Source of the DNA: Paenibacillus sp. PastM-3
GTDB lineage: Bacteria; Bacillota; Bacilli; Paenibacillales; Paenibacillaceae
Direction of reading: 5' to 3'
NCBI RefSeq assembly: GCF_029893965.1
Contig: NZ_JARXXP010000022.1
Location: 1-64,000 of the forward strand
DNA: 64,000 nucleotides
How positions within the stretch are numbered: the first letter of the stretch is position 1; each line of letters starts with the position of its first letter. A model generated the notes under the pieces. The model made no database searches, had not been told where the DNA came from, and saw only the letters and a program-made list of their open reading frames with translations. Made by a program: the position numbers and the translations under genes. Shown in pieces: positions 1-8,454 of the stretch.

Positions 1-110
1 TTTTAGTTGTGGCTGTGGTAACTACAACTTTAGGGGGAACCGATTTGTTTGTGAAGGGCTATTTTTTCATGTCAGGTTCGGTGCAAGTGTATTGCATCCA
101 AGCCCCGGCT

Positions 111-465
111 AAGCGGAAAAATCCCCTTAACTGAGCCCAAACCGAGCATTCAAGCCGGGAATAAAGGGAAAAATCCCATTAACTGAGCCCAAACCAAGCA
201 CTCAAGCCCGGAATAAAGGGAAAAATCCCATTAACTGAGCCCAAACCAAGCACTCAAGCCCGGAATAAAGGGAAAAATCCCATTAACTGAGCCCAAACCA
301 AGCACTCAAGCCGGGAATAAAGAGAAAAATCCCATTAACTGAGCCCAAACCAAGCACTCAAGCCGGGAATAAAGGGAAAAATCCCTTTAACTGAGCCCAA
401 ACCGAGCACTCAAGCCGGGAATAAAGGGAAAAATCCCCTTAACTGAGCCCGATCCAACCACTCAG
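111..465. repeat. Tandem array of about seven 52-bp units
   Basis: A 52-bp unit is repeated head to tail from 111; copies begin at 111, 163, 215, 267, 319, 371 and 423, the last one decaying after about 30 bases. Units differ at only a few positions (for example cattaactgag versus ccttaactgag, and ccgagca versus ccaagca). The period is not a multiple of three (52 = 17 codons + 1), so a continuous coding repeat is unlikely. No gene is seen in 1-534. The array lies downstream of the minus-strand thioredoxin-like gene. Confidence 0.95.
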
Positions 466-534
466 GTGGCTTGGCGCGAGCCCATCCTCGAGATAATTCC
501 ATCCCGAAGCTATCCCAACCCGTTTAAACCCCAT

Positions 535-1116
535 CTACACCAAATCACAAGCCTCGGCAGGCATCCAGTGCGCATCCTGGCCGTCCCATTTGACGTTGCA
601 GCCGATCGGATTGGTCAGCGGGGTGGTAATGGCTTGTCCGGCGAGTAGCTGGGACAATGCGTTGTCCAGGTCGTTCACCGTCATTTTGGCGGTTTCACGC
701 GGGTTATCGACGCCGCGGCCGGTGTAGACCAGCTTGCGGTCCTGATCAAAAACAAAGAAATGCGGCGTGCGCAGCGCACCGTAAGCCCGTGCGGTTTCCT
801 GCGTGTCATCGCGGAGATAGAGCCACGGGAACTTCTGCTCCTCCATCCGCTTCACCATATGCTCGTAGGAATCGTCCGGATGGGTCGTCTCACTGTTGGC
901 GTTAATTCCCGCAAAAGCTACTCCCAGCTCACGGTACTTTTCGGCGGTCTGGCGCGTGACCTCATCAGACCCGACGACGAACGGGCAATGATTGCAGGTG
1001 AAGAAGATAACCAATGCTTTTGCTGTAGCAAAGCTGTCCAGCGAATACGTCTGACCGTCTGTTGCTTTTAAAGAAAAATCGGGAGCTGAAGCGCCCAGTT
1101 CCAGGGTAAAGCTCAT
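535..1116 (-). CDS. Thioredoxin-fold (AhpC/TSA-Redoxin type) protein
   Basis: The 193-residue protein carries the pattern of the peroxiredoxin/TlpA-like thioredoxin family: an N-terminal APDFSL segment followed by a CNHC motif (C41, C44) after a hydrophobic strand. Two cysteines in CxxC spacing suggest a thiol-disulfide reductase rather than a classical one-Cys peroxidase. No signal peptide is visible, so it probably acts in the cytoplasm. The start at 1116 is chosen because GGAGGT lies 8 bases upstream of it; an open frame extends further upstream but has no ribosome binding site. It appears to be a single gene with its own promoter at 1208-1237. The substrate is unknown. Confidence 0.85.
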   Translation of the reverse strand: MSFTLELGASAPDFSLKATDGQTYSLDSFATAKALVIFFTCNHCPFVVGSDEVTRQTAEKYRELGVAFAGINANSETTHPDDSYEHMVKRMEEQKFPWLYLRDDTQETARAYGALRTPHFFVFDQDRKLVYTGRGVDNPRETAKMTVNDLDNALSQLLAGQAITTPLTNPIGCNVKWDGQDAHWMPAEACDLV

Positions 1117-1207
1117 GTTAATGCACCTCCGTAAATAGTATGAAACCATTGAGAGAAGCGTCAGCAGGCCCAAACGGTCTGCTGCTTAAGCAGTAACAAT
1201 CCCTGTC

Positions 1208-1237
1208 ATTATACTTTATTTGCCTCTGTGCTTCCAA
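1208..1237 (-). promoter_or_regulatory. Sigma-A-like promoter of the thioredoxin-like gene
   Basis: On the minus strand TTGGAA (1232-1237), an 18-base spacer and TATAAT (1208-1213) precede the gene that starts at 1116. The roughly 90-base leader contains an imperfect CAGCAG/CTGCTG inverted repeat at about 1162-1190. Confidence 0.5.
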
Positions 1238-1250
1238 ATATTCCAACTCA

Positions 1251-4200
1251 TCAGAGCATCAGAATCTCGCGGATATCCTGCTCGGTTAGGGCGGAGAGCG
1301 CCTCTGCCCCAGGCTGGATGACCTCCTCGATCAGGTTCTTTTTCTTCTGCTGCAGCTCGTACATTTTGTCCTCGACAGTGCCCTGGGCTACGAGACGGAT
1401 TACCTGCACTACCTTCTTCTGCCCGATCCGGTGGGCCCGGTCGGCAGCCTGCTGCTCGACAGCCGGGTTCCACCACAGATCATACAGGATCACCGTGTCC
1501 GCTCCGGTCAGATTAAGGCCGGTGCCTCCGGCTTTTAACGAGATGAGGAACAGGTCGCGTTCCCCCTCATTGAACCGGCTGCACAGCTCTACCCGCTGGT
1601 CGGCCGGCGTCTTGCCGTCCAGATAAAAATGCCGGACGCCCTGCAGAGCAAGCTCCCGGCCGATCATCCCGAGCATCTCCGTGAACTGGGAGAAGATCAG
1701 CATCCGTTTGCCGGAGCTGCGGCATTCCTCGATGATCTCCAGCAGCTGGTCGAACTTGGCCGAGCCGCCGCCGTAGCCCTCGACGAACAGGGCAGGGTGG
1801 CAGCAGAGCTGCCGCAGCCGGGTGATGCCGGCCAGCACCTTGATCCGGCCGTGGCCGAAGCTCTCATTGTCGAGATGCTTCAGCGCTTCCTTACGCAGTC
1901 TGGCGAGATAAGCCATGTACAGCTTTTTCTGTTCAGGCAGCAGCTCCGAGGCATGCAGGGATTCGATTTTGTCCGGCAGCTCCTTGAGCACATCGCTTTT
2001 CAGCCGGCGCAGCAGGAACGGGCGGGTCCGCTTGGCGACCGTTTCGCGCGGCAGATCATGGAACGCTTTTTTGCCGGGGAACAGGCCGGGGAAAACAACA
2101 CTGTAGATCGACCACAAATCCTCCAGCGCATTTTCCACCGGCGTTCCTGTGAGGGCGAAGCGGTAGCGGGCCTGCAGTATTTTTACCGCCTGCGCAGTCT
2201 GGGTGGCATGGTTCTTGATCATTTGGGCTTCATCCAGAATCAGGGTATGGAAGGACAGCCGGGCATACAGCTCAATGTCCCGCCGCAGCAGCGGATAGGA
2301 GGTGATAATCACGTCAGCACCCGAACTCTTGCGAACCGCCTTGGTACGCTCATTCAGGTTGCCGTCAGCAATGACGGCCTTGATGTCCGGGGCAAACCGC
2401 TTCAGCTCATTCTGCCAGTTGTAGAGCAGGGAGGCTGGAGCGACGATCAGCGCCGGCTTGCCGCCTTCACGGATACCGGTAAGCTCCGAGAGCAGAAAAG
2501 CAATGCTCTGCAGTGTTTTGCCAAGTCCCATATCATCAGCCAGAATCCCGCCGAACCGGTAGTGAGCCAGCGTCTTCATCCACTGGAACCCGAACTGCTG
2601 ATAGTCGCGGAGCACAGGGGCGAGGCTGTCAGGCAGCGGAAAATCGAGATTTTCGGGACTGGCCATATTAGCCATTAACCGCCGGAAGGAGCGCCCGATT
2701 GTAACAGCATCGCCATGCCGGGATTCCGGATCCAGCTGCAGACCCTGGACCAGCGGCAGCGAGAATTGTGGTTTGTTAAAAGGAACACTGTGTACCCCGA
2801 GCTCATTCATGAACTTGATAATCTCCAGAAACTCCGCACTTTCCAGCGGCAGCAGCGCACCATCCGGGAGGCGGTAATATCTGCGTTTTTCCTGCAGCGC
2901 CTCAAGAATCTGCACAATGTCAGTCTCAGCGATGCCCTGCACGGCGAATTTGAATTCCAGCCAGTCGGTTTTTTCGTTCCAAGTCAATACAGCCTTGGGC
3001 GTGTAGGTATCAGCGGCAATACGGCCTTTGACGGCAGTCGTGGCATACACCTGAAGCAGCGGCTCCAGGAGCGGAATCGTGTGGTAGAGAAAATCGTACT
3101 CCGCTTCCTCATCGCTTATAATAAAGCCGCCTTCCGTCCGCACCAAAGACTCATGCGCCATCAGCCCGAGAATCCGCCGCTCGGCTTCCCCGTCCCGCAT
3201 CAGAATCACCTCGCTTCCCCGGCTGCCGCTGTCTTCCTCCAGCGGATTAATAACGATGCTGCCATACTGGAATTCAAGGCCGGCCAGCAGCCGGTCCCGC
3301 ACCCGGTCCAGGTACAACCGCGCCTGCAGCTGAGTCTGCACAATCCGGTCAGCGATGGCCTCGGCGATGTGCACATGGCCCAGCTTTTTCAGCCCGGGAA
3401 TGACCTGCTCCATAAAAGGCTCCATTTGCTCAGGCGCAATCGCAATCCCGTCCTTGCGGGCGGCGGCCAGCATCCGCTTCAGCTCGGCGAGCCTGCGGCA
3501 TTCATCAATGCCCAGCTTCAGCAGCCTGCCCCCGGCCAGCACCAGCCCGTAATCCTCCAGCACCATAACCTGTGCCATGCCTTCAATATCCAGATGGTAG
3601 CCGTCTTCTGCAGACTGGTCGAACCGGAAGCTTAAGGGCGGGGATTCGGCGGCCAGCTGCAGCTTCTCCAGGATCAGGTCGCCCTGCTGCAGCAAAGCGG
3701 AGGGGGCAGCAAGCAGTGCCGGAAGCAGGCCTTCCCAGAACAAGGGTGGAACCGCCAGCAGCCGCTCGCCGCCCATCCCGCCTGATTGTGCAGCATAGGG
3801 ATTGACGCCGGCACGGTACAGCTTTTCATTCGATGAGATGTCAATCAGCTTCAGCAGAACATCATTGTCTTCCTTGTTGAATGAGTGCAGCGCAGGATCG
3901 TAGCTGAATTGCCTGGTGAACTCAAAAGGCTCGCCGCGCCGGACATGCTCCAGAAAGGTTCTGATTTTTTGTACAATATAGAGGCGCTTGGGCCCGACCT
4001 TTAATTCGACGCTGAGCATTTGCGTACTGTAGCTGACCGTGACCGGCTTGATAATGAACTCGACCTGCAGCGGTGTCCGGAGATCGGAATAGCTGCCAGT
4101 AACGCTCGGACGGGTACGGCTTAAACCTGCGAACACCTCCAGCATACCGTTCACCAGCTGACGGTCTCCGGTGTGTGCAGCTGTACCCCTAGTGCCGTTC

Positions 4201-4592
4201 TGTACATTGCGCGGGGTAAGAACGCCGGACTCTGCCGGCAGCCGGTCTGATTCCTCATGAGACGGGCTGCCAATCTCGTCGTCCGCATCGTCCTCCTCCA
4301 GACGGAGAATAGTGAACAGGCTGGCCGCGATATGCCGGCAAAAGGCCCCCCCGTGGTAATAGGCAGGACAGGTGCATTCCGCATTTACATCCCCGTCACT
4401 GTCGATGGCCAGTGCTACATCATAGCTCTCCAGCCCCTGAACCGCCGTGCGGTATTTGGAATATTCAAGCCTGTCGTCATTCTCTCTATAATTCAGCCGG
4501 ACCCTCCCGGCATCGTGGTCTGCACGGCCTTTATCCAAGGCATCACTGCCGCACAGCAGCCGGATTACCCGCTCGGGAACATAATAACCCAT
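1251..4592 (-). CDS. SWIM zinc-finger SNF2-family helicase
   Basis: This 1113-residue protein has a SWIM-type zinc finger near the N-terminus (C73-x-C75 ... C85-x-H87), a long middle region typical of bacterial SNF2 proteins, and a C-terminal SNF2/RapA-like ATPase. Motif I, DDMGLGKT, is near residue 680; motif II, DEAQ, near 786; and motifs V-VI are in the last quarter (SLKAGGTGLNLT, QAADRAHRIGQ). Such proteins are double-stranded DNA translocases thought to remodel protein-DNA complexes or assist RNA polymerase recycling; the exact role in Bacillota is not settled. The ATG at 4592 has an AGGAAG site upstream. The gene stands alone, and its stop is 14 bases from the next gene's promoter. Confidence 0.92.
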   Translation of the reverse strand: MGYYVPERVIRLLCGSDALDKGRADHDAGRVRLNYRENDDRLEYSKYRTAVQGLESYDVALAIDSDGDVNAECTCPAYYHGGAFCRHIAASLFTILRLEEDDADDEIGSPSHEESDRLPAESGVLTPRNVQNGTRGTAAHTGDRQLVNGMLEVFAGLSRTRPSVTGSYSDLRTPLQVEFIIKPVTVSYSTQMLSVELKVGPKRLYIVQKIRTFLEHVRRGEPFEFTRQFSYDPALHSFNKEDNDVLLKLIDISSNEKLYRAGVNPYAAQSGGMGGERLLAVPPLFWEGLLPALLAAPSALLQQGDLILEKLQLAAESPPLSFRFDQSAEDGYHLDIEGMAQVMVLEDYGLVLAGGRLLKLGIDECRRLAELKRMLAAARKDGIAIAPEQMEPFMEQVIPGLKKLGHVHIAEAIADRIVQTQLQARLYLDRVRDRLLAGLEFQYGSIVINPLEEDSGSRGSEVILMRDGEAERRILGLMAHESLVRTEGGFIISDEEAEYDFLYHTIPLLEPLLQVYATTAVKGRIAADTYTPKAVLTWNEKTDWLEFKFAVQGIAETDIVQILEALQEKRRYYRLPDGALLPLESAEFLEIIKFMNELGVHSVPFNKPQFSLPLVQGLQLDPESRHGDAVTIGRSFRRLMANMASPENLDFPLPDSLAPVLRDYQQFGFQWMKTLAHYRFGGILADDMGLGKTLQSIAFLLSELTGIREGGKPALIVAPASLLYNWQNELKRFAPDIKAVIADGNLNERTKAVRKSSGADVIITSYPLLRRDIELYARLSFHTLILDEAQMIKNHATQTAQAVKILQARYRFALTGTPVENALEDLWSIYSVVFPGLFPGKKAFHDLPRETVAKRTRPFLLRRLKSDVLKELPDKIESLHASELLPEQKKLYMAYLARLRKEALKHLDNESFGHGRIKVLAGITRLRQLCCHPALFVEGYGGGSAKFDQLLEIIEECRSSGKRMLIFSQFTEMLGMIGRELALQGVRHFYLDGKTPADQRVELCSRFNEGERDLFLISLKAGGTGLNLTGADTVILYDLWWNPAVEQQAADRAHRIGQKKVVQVIRLVAQGTVEDKMYELQQKKKNLIEEVIQPGAEALSALTEQDIREILML

Positions 4593-4727
4593 GTTTCATT
4601 CACTTCCTCACACCTGTCCGGATTTTCCGGTTATTCAATAGTATTTATCTTAGCAGAACACGCGTACGCATAAAAGTCCGGGACAGGCTGCGGGAGATAT
4701 GAGGGGCAATTTACCAACTTTATATAG

Positions 4728-4765
4728 AAAAAAAGCCACTGCGAAGGTTTGCCTTCTGCGGTAGC
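4728..4765 (-). terminator. Rho-independent terminator of the ABC/TetR operon
   Basis: Read on the minus strand, an imperfect stem (GCTACCGCAGAAGG with CCTTCGCAGTGGC, loop caaa) is followed by seven T. It lies just downstream of the TetR stop at 4802. Confidence 0.8.
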
Positions 4766-4801
4766 TCTGTTCTTTCTATCGCGCCAAAATGCAGCCAGAC
4801 T

Positions 4802-5491
4802 TCACTGCTCACGCAGCGCCGGCCCGCCGATCCCGTGCAGCATGAAGCTGATCAGCAGACTGATCTCCTCCTCATCGTCCCAGTCCTTCTCCGGCATAAG
4901 CAGCAGGCGGGCCAGCAGATAACCGATCACCGAGGAGATAGTGAACCTTATTATAGCCGGGGTAGGCGCATCAATAACCTCACCTTCAGCCTGGAAATGC
5001 TCTGTAATCGCGGTTACCCGCTCAAGCACCTGCGCCAGGACGTTCTCGGCAAACTGCTCGCGGAGTGCCGGCTGGAATGGGATTTCCTGAACGAGTATCC
5101 GGATGATTTTGAAATTTTTACGGGCAAAGTCCAGCCGGTTCACAATAAACGCCCGCAAAAAGGCCTCATAGCTCTCAAACGGCATATCCAGCACCCCGTT
5201 AAAATTACGCATCACGAACGGGGCGATCATCCGGCTCATGGTCGGCCCGACGATGGATAGCAGCAGATCTTTTTTGGTCTTGTAGTAGCGGAAAATCGTC
5301 CCCTCAGCCACGCCCGCCTTCTGGGCGATCTCACTGGTGGATGCCGCCGAGAAGCCTTTATCGGAAAATATCTCTATGGCCGCCTCCAGGATGGAGATTT
5401 GCTTAGGCGTCATCTGCCCGTCTTCCTTGACGGCGAGCAGCTCCTCGATCCATTGCTCCTTATCGTGCTGCCCGGAACTTTCTTTAGTCAT
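4802..5491 (-). CDS. TetR/AcrR-family transcriptional regulator
   Basis: A 229-residue regulator with an N-terminal TetR helix-turn-helix at about residues 30-80 (AAIEIFSDKGF, TSEIAQKAGVAEGTIFRYYKTK) and a variable helical ligand-binding C-terminal part. The start at 5491 is preceded by GGAGG at 8 bases; the longer frame would put that site inside the gene. It is the last gene of the operon ATPase-permease-regulator, 67 bases after the permease. It probably represses its own operon through the palindrome at 7374-7393, and the inducer may be a substrate of the exporter. Family assignment is firm; the operator assignment is inference from position. Confidence 0.9.
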   Translation of the reverse strand: MTKESSGQHDKEQWIEELLAVKEDGQMTPKQISILEAAIEIFSDKGFSAASTSEIAQKAGVAEGTIFRYYKTKKDLLLSIVGPTMSRMIAPFVMRNFNGVLDMPFESYEAFLRAFIVNRLDFARKNFKIIRILVQEIPFQPALREQFAENVLAQVLERVTAITEHFQAEGEVIDAPTPAIIRFTISSVIGYLLARLLLMPEKDWDDEEEISLLISFMLHGIGGPALREQ

Positions 5492-5558
5492 ATCATGGCC
5501 CTCCAAAAATGTTGCTGTCCCTCTATAGTATCACGGCTGCGGACGAAGTTACACCGGG

Positions 5559-6596
5559 CTACATTCTGCGGTGTTTGCGCAGCGCCAGCACGTTAAGAAC
5601 CATGAACAGCAGCGAAAAACCGACCAGCACATAGGCATTCGGGGCTATAGCGCTCCAGCCTTTGCCGCGGATCATAACATCCATCAGCGCCTGGGCGCCA
5701 TAATAGATTGGAGTCGCCAGGCTGACCCGCTGCAGCCACAGCGGCAGCGTATCCATCGGGAACAGGCCGCTCAAAAAAATCTGCGGCACAATCACCAGCG
5801 GAATGAACTGGATCATCTGCAGCTCATTGCCGGCAAAGGCCGAGAGCAGTGTGCCGAGCGTGAGCGCCGTAATCGCCAGGAGCAGTGTAATGAGCAGCAC
5901 ATAGCCGAAGCTGCCGGCCATCATGATGCCGAGCACCTGAATGGAGAACCAGGAGATCAGCAGCGCCTGAACCACTGTGAAAATGCCGAAGCCGCAGACA
6001 TAGCCGATGACAATCTCCCAGCGCTTCAGCGGCGTAGAGAGCAGACGCTCCAGTGTGCCTGTCGTCCGTTCGCGCAGGAAGGACACTCCGGCAATCAGGA
6101 ACACGAAAAAGAAAACGAAGACCCCGATCATAATCGGTCCGAAGCGGTCGATCGTGGTCATATCCTCGGCACCGTACAAGTAGCTGATGGCTGGCCGGAT
6201 CTGCTCCTGAGCGGAGCCGCCCGGGTGGAGCTGCAGAGCAGCTTCCTGCAGGGCGAGCAGAACTGCGCGGTTAGCGGCCGGGTTACTGCCTTCCAGCATT
6301 ACGGCGGGTACGGTTCCGTCGAGCGTAATCAGGCCATCTATGTCGCCGTCCCTAAGCGCAGCTTCTCCCTGTTCAGCCGCAGGGAAGTCTGTAACGGCAG
6401 CATCCTGCGCTTCCAGCGCAGAGGAGAAGACAGTGGCCCCGCCGGTTACACCGATATTCGGCTTATAGGCATCCCCATTAAAAACAAGACTCATCAGGCT
6501 CAGGACGAGCAGGGGAGCGATGAACATCAGCGCCATCGTCCGTTTATCATGAATGAACTGCCGCAGAATGCGTAAGGTTATGGCACGAATTTTCAT
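5559..6596 (-). CDS. ABC-2 type transporter permease
   Basis: This 345-residue protein has one N-terminal membrane segment (about residues 17-38), an extracytoplasmic loop of about 130 residues, and a cluster of five hydrophobic segments at the C-terminus, as in DrrB/YhgE-like ABC-2 permeases. Its ATG (6594-6596) overlaps the stop of the upstream ATPase in an ATGA arrangement, implying translational coupling. With the ATPase it should form an exporter of drugs, lipids or polyketide-like compounds; the sequence does not show which. An open frame upstream of 6596 is the out-of-frame shadow of the ATPase gene and is not part of this protein. Confidence 0.9.
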   Translation of the reverse strand: MKIRAITLRILRQFIHDKRTMALMFIAPLLVLSLMSLVFNGDAYKPNIGVTGGATVFSSALEAQDAAVTDFPAAEQGEAALRDGDIDGLITLDGTVPAVMLEGSNPAANRAVLLALQEAALQLHPGGSAQEQIRPAISYLYGAEDMTTIDRFGPIMIGVFVFFFVFLIAGVSFLRERTTGTLERLLSTPLKRWEIVIGYVCGFGIFTVVQALLISWFSIQVLGIMMAGSFGYVLLITLLLAITALTLGTLLSAFAGNELQMIQFIPLVIVPQIFLSGLFPMDTLPLWLQRVSLATPIYYGAQALMDVMIRGKGWSAIAPNAYVLVGFSLLFMVLNVLALRKHRRM

Positions 6597-7324
6597 TTGC
6601 GGGCACCCCCATAGGTTAAAAAGGCTTCCTCGATCGTTGCGGAGGCGGTAGCTTGTATCAGTCCCGCAGGAGTATCTACGGCCAGCAGCTGGCCGTCCCG
6701 GATCATGCCCAGCCGGTCGCATTTTTCAGCTTCATCCATGACATGAGTCGTCAGAACGATGGTCGTTCCCTGGCGGTTCAGCGAGCGCAGCTCCCGCCAG
6801 ATGGACTGGCGCAGCAGCGGATCGATCCCCACGGTCGGCTCATCGAGAATGAGCAGCGGCGGCTCGTGCAGAAGAGCGATGGCCAGCGACAATCGGCGCT
6901 TCATGCCGCCGGAGTACTGGTCCACACGCTTGCGCAGGTGCTCCTGCAGGTTCACGAGCTCCATTACGTCAGCGATCCGCCGCGTGCGGTTTCCCCCTTT
7001 AAGGCCGTAGAGCGCAGCAAAAAACTCCAGATTCTCCTTTGCGCTCAGCTCCGTGTACAGGGCATCCGACTGGGCCATATAACCGATTTGCTGCAGCATA
7101 TCCAGCTTGGGCATCTTGACGCCCATGACCTGCACTTCCCCGGAGCTGACCTCGTCGATGCCGGTCAACAGCTTCACCAGTGTCGTTTTGCCGGAACCGG
7201 ACGGGCCCAGCAGCCCGAAGGTTTCCGCCCGGTTCACCTGCAGACTGATATCCTTGAGCACCGTTTTGCTGCCAAAAGCCTTGCTGACATGGCTGACCGA
7301 AATAACCGGAGTATCCTGATCCAT
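6593..7324 (-). CDS. ABC transporter ATP-binding protein
   Basis: A 243-residue nucleotide-binding subunit with Walker A GPSGSGKT (about residues 40-47), signature YSGGMKRR (about 137-144), Walker B LLILDEPT followed by a conserved H-loop (TTHVMDEAEKC). It is closest in style to the CcmA/DrrA class that pairs with ABC-2 permeases. It is the first gene of a three-gene operon (ATPase, permease, TetR regulator). The ATG at 7324 lies about 70 bases downstream of a good sigma-A promoter overlapped by a palindrome. Confidence 0.93.
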   Translation of the reverse strand: MDQDTPVISVSHVSKAFGSKTVLKDISLQVNRAETFGLLGPSGSGKTTLVKLLTGIDEVSSGEVQVMGVKMPKLDMLQQIGYMAQSDALYTELSAKENLEFFAALYGLKGGNRTRRIADVMELVNLQEHLRKRVDQYSGGMKRRLSLAIALLHEPPLLILDEPTVGIDPLLRQSIWRELRSLNRQGTTIVLTTHVMDEAEKCDRLGMIRDGQLLAVDTPAGLIQATASATIEEAFLTYGGARK

Positions 7325-7373
7325 GACTATCTCCTCGATTCCTTTTATGGATGCTTATGTTTATGAGTGATTC

Positions 7374-7423
7374 ATGAGTGAGTACTCACTCATTATTGTA
7401 GTGCGTTCTTTGCGCATTGTAAA
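7374..7423 (-). promoter_or_regulatory. Promoter with overlapping 20-bp palindromic operator
   Basis: On the minus strand TTTACA (7418-7423), exactly 17 bases, and TACAAT (7395-7400) form a near-consensus sigma-A promoter. Immediately after the -10 box lies ATGAGTGAGTACTCACTCAT (7374-7393), a perfect 20-bp palindrome covering the expected transcription start. TGAGTGA...TCACTCA half-sites are typical of TetR-family operators. The nearest candidate to bind it is the TetR protein encoded at the end of the same operon. Confidence 0.85.
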
Positions 7424-7585
7424 TCTTTATTTGGCAAAAATGCCCTTGATTCCGCCCCGAGCAGGCGGAACGGTACAATTAAACTTTAAATTTTAATAAG
7501 TCCTTTGGACTGTTTTTGGACAAACCGTTTTTCGTATGACTAATACGTTTAAATAAATATATATGTCCACTTAACCCTAAACATA

Positions 7586-7661
7586 GTTAGTCTCAGCAGG
7601 TTACTATTTAGTTAGTGTCAGCAGGTTACTTTCCTAAGGTTACTTTCCGCAGGTTACTTTC
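7586..7661. repeat. Short direct repeats (gttagtNtcagcaggttact)
   Basis: Two 20-base copies that differ at one position lie at 7586-7605 and 7611-7630, followed by two shorter derivatives (ggttactttc) ending at 7661. They sit in the 480-base gap between the ABC operon promoter and the lipoprotein gene. No gene is seen in that gap; the repeats could be direct-repeat operator sites or slippage products. Confidence 0.7.
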
Positions 7662-7803
7662 AACAGTCTACTATTTATTGCCATATTACAATTTTAAATT
7701 GCAACACCTATTGCCCTATACGCACCCACATTCCAGGTACCAGCCACTGTCCTAACACCACACACTAATCTCTGTTTTGATCATAAAGAGGAGGTTTCTG
7801 CTA

Positions 7804-8253
7804 ATGTCTGACAGGAAGCCAATATTGACCCTGCTGGTTCTGCTGGCCGCAAGTCTAAGCTTGGGTGCATGCAGCAGGCCGGAGACAGCCGCAACGGACT
7901 CCCGTAATTTCCATACCCTGGCTGAGGAGAGAATCAGTGAGCCGCAGTATTTACCCCGTGATTTGCCGATTCCGGAAGGGGCGGGCATTACGTTTACGGA
8001 AGGCGAGTTTGCGGGCGGCAAGAAATCATCCATGCTGATCTACGAGACGGATGAAACGATGGCCGAGCTTGGCACTACATACCTCAAATATGTGAAAGAA
8101 AAAGCACTCGAGAGCGGTACGCAGATTTTGGATAAGGACAACTTGCTGATCAGCGGAAAAGCGCCGGGCAGCTATTCCTATTCGATCATCGGCAGCAGCT
8201 CGGAGGCGAAGCCGGGCGGTACCGAAATCATTGTAACGTGGGTTGAAAATTAA
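7804..8253 (+). CDS. Small predicted lipoprotein
   Basis: The 149-residue product has a short hydrophobic signal and a lipobox ending LGAC (C23), so it should be lipid-anchored outside the membrane. The mature part has a PRDLPIPEGA segment and ends in an IIVTW strand; I do not recognise a named family. The start at 7804 is chosen because AGGAGG lies 9 bases before it; the upstream TTG start would include that site in the gene. It stands ahead of the phosphate-uptake gene group but is separated by about 200 bases containing a possible PhoP box, so it is probably a separate transcript. Confidence 0.75.
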   Translation: MSDRKPILTLLVLLAASLSLGACSRPETAATDSRNFHTLAEERISEPQYLPRDLPIPEGAGITFTEGEFAGGKKSSMLIYETDETMAELGTTYLKYVKEKALESGTQILDKDNLLISGKAPGSYSYSIIGSSSEAKPGGTEIIVTWVEN

Positions 8254-8289
8254 AAGTTTCATGCTTAATTGCAGGGCCTATCGAATTTT

Positions 8290-8369
8290 TTGCCGGAGAT
8301 TTTACATAGCGTTAACTTTCAGGCTATCCTCAGGGTATTTGGGGGCTGGCCTTTTTGTGCACTTAATAT
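8290..8369 (+). promoter_or_regulatory. Possible PhoP box and -10 region
   Basis: Hexamers TTTACA (8301), TTAACT (8312), GCTATC (8323) and GGTATT (8334), with a weaker TTGCCG at 8290, recur at an exact 11-base spacing. TT(A/C/T)ACA repeats at this spacing are the known PhoP binding pattern in Bacillus. A TAATAT at 8364-8369 could serve as the -10 box. Only the first two hexamers match well. The site fits the downstream phosphate transporter genes. This is inference. Confidence 0.4.
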
Positions 8370-8454
8370 TTCCAAAACATTCCTCTCGAACAGAATTCAC
8401 ACTGATAGCAGAAAATAGCATTAGCAGTTACCTATATGAAAAGGGTGAATCTAA

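Noticed and set aside
1-465. CRISPR array
   Set aside because: The 52-bp units are contiguous, with no unique spacers between repeats, and no cas genes are in the window.
1629-2678. Plus-strand frame of 349 codons opposite the helicase gene
   Set aside because: It is the antisense shadow of a GC-rich coding region; the composition is typical of a wrong-frame translation (rich in Q, R and H), and the helicase on the other strand is certain.
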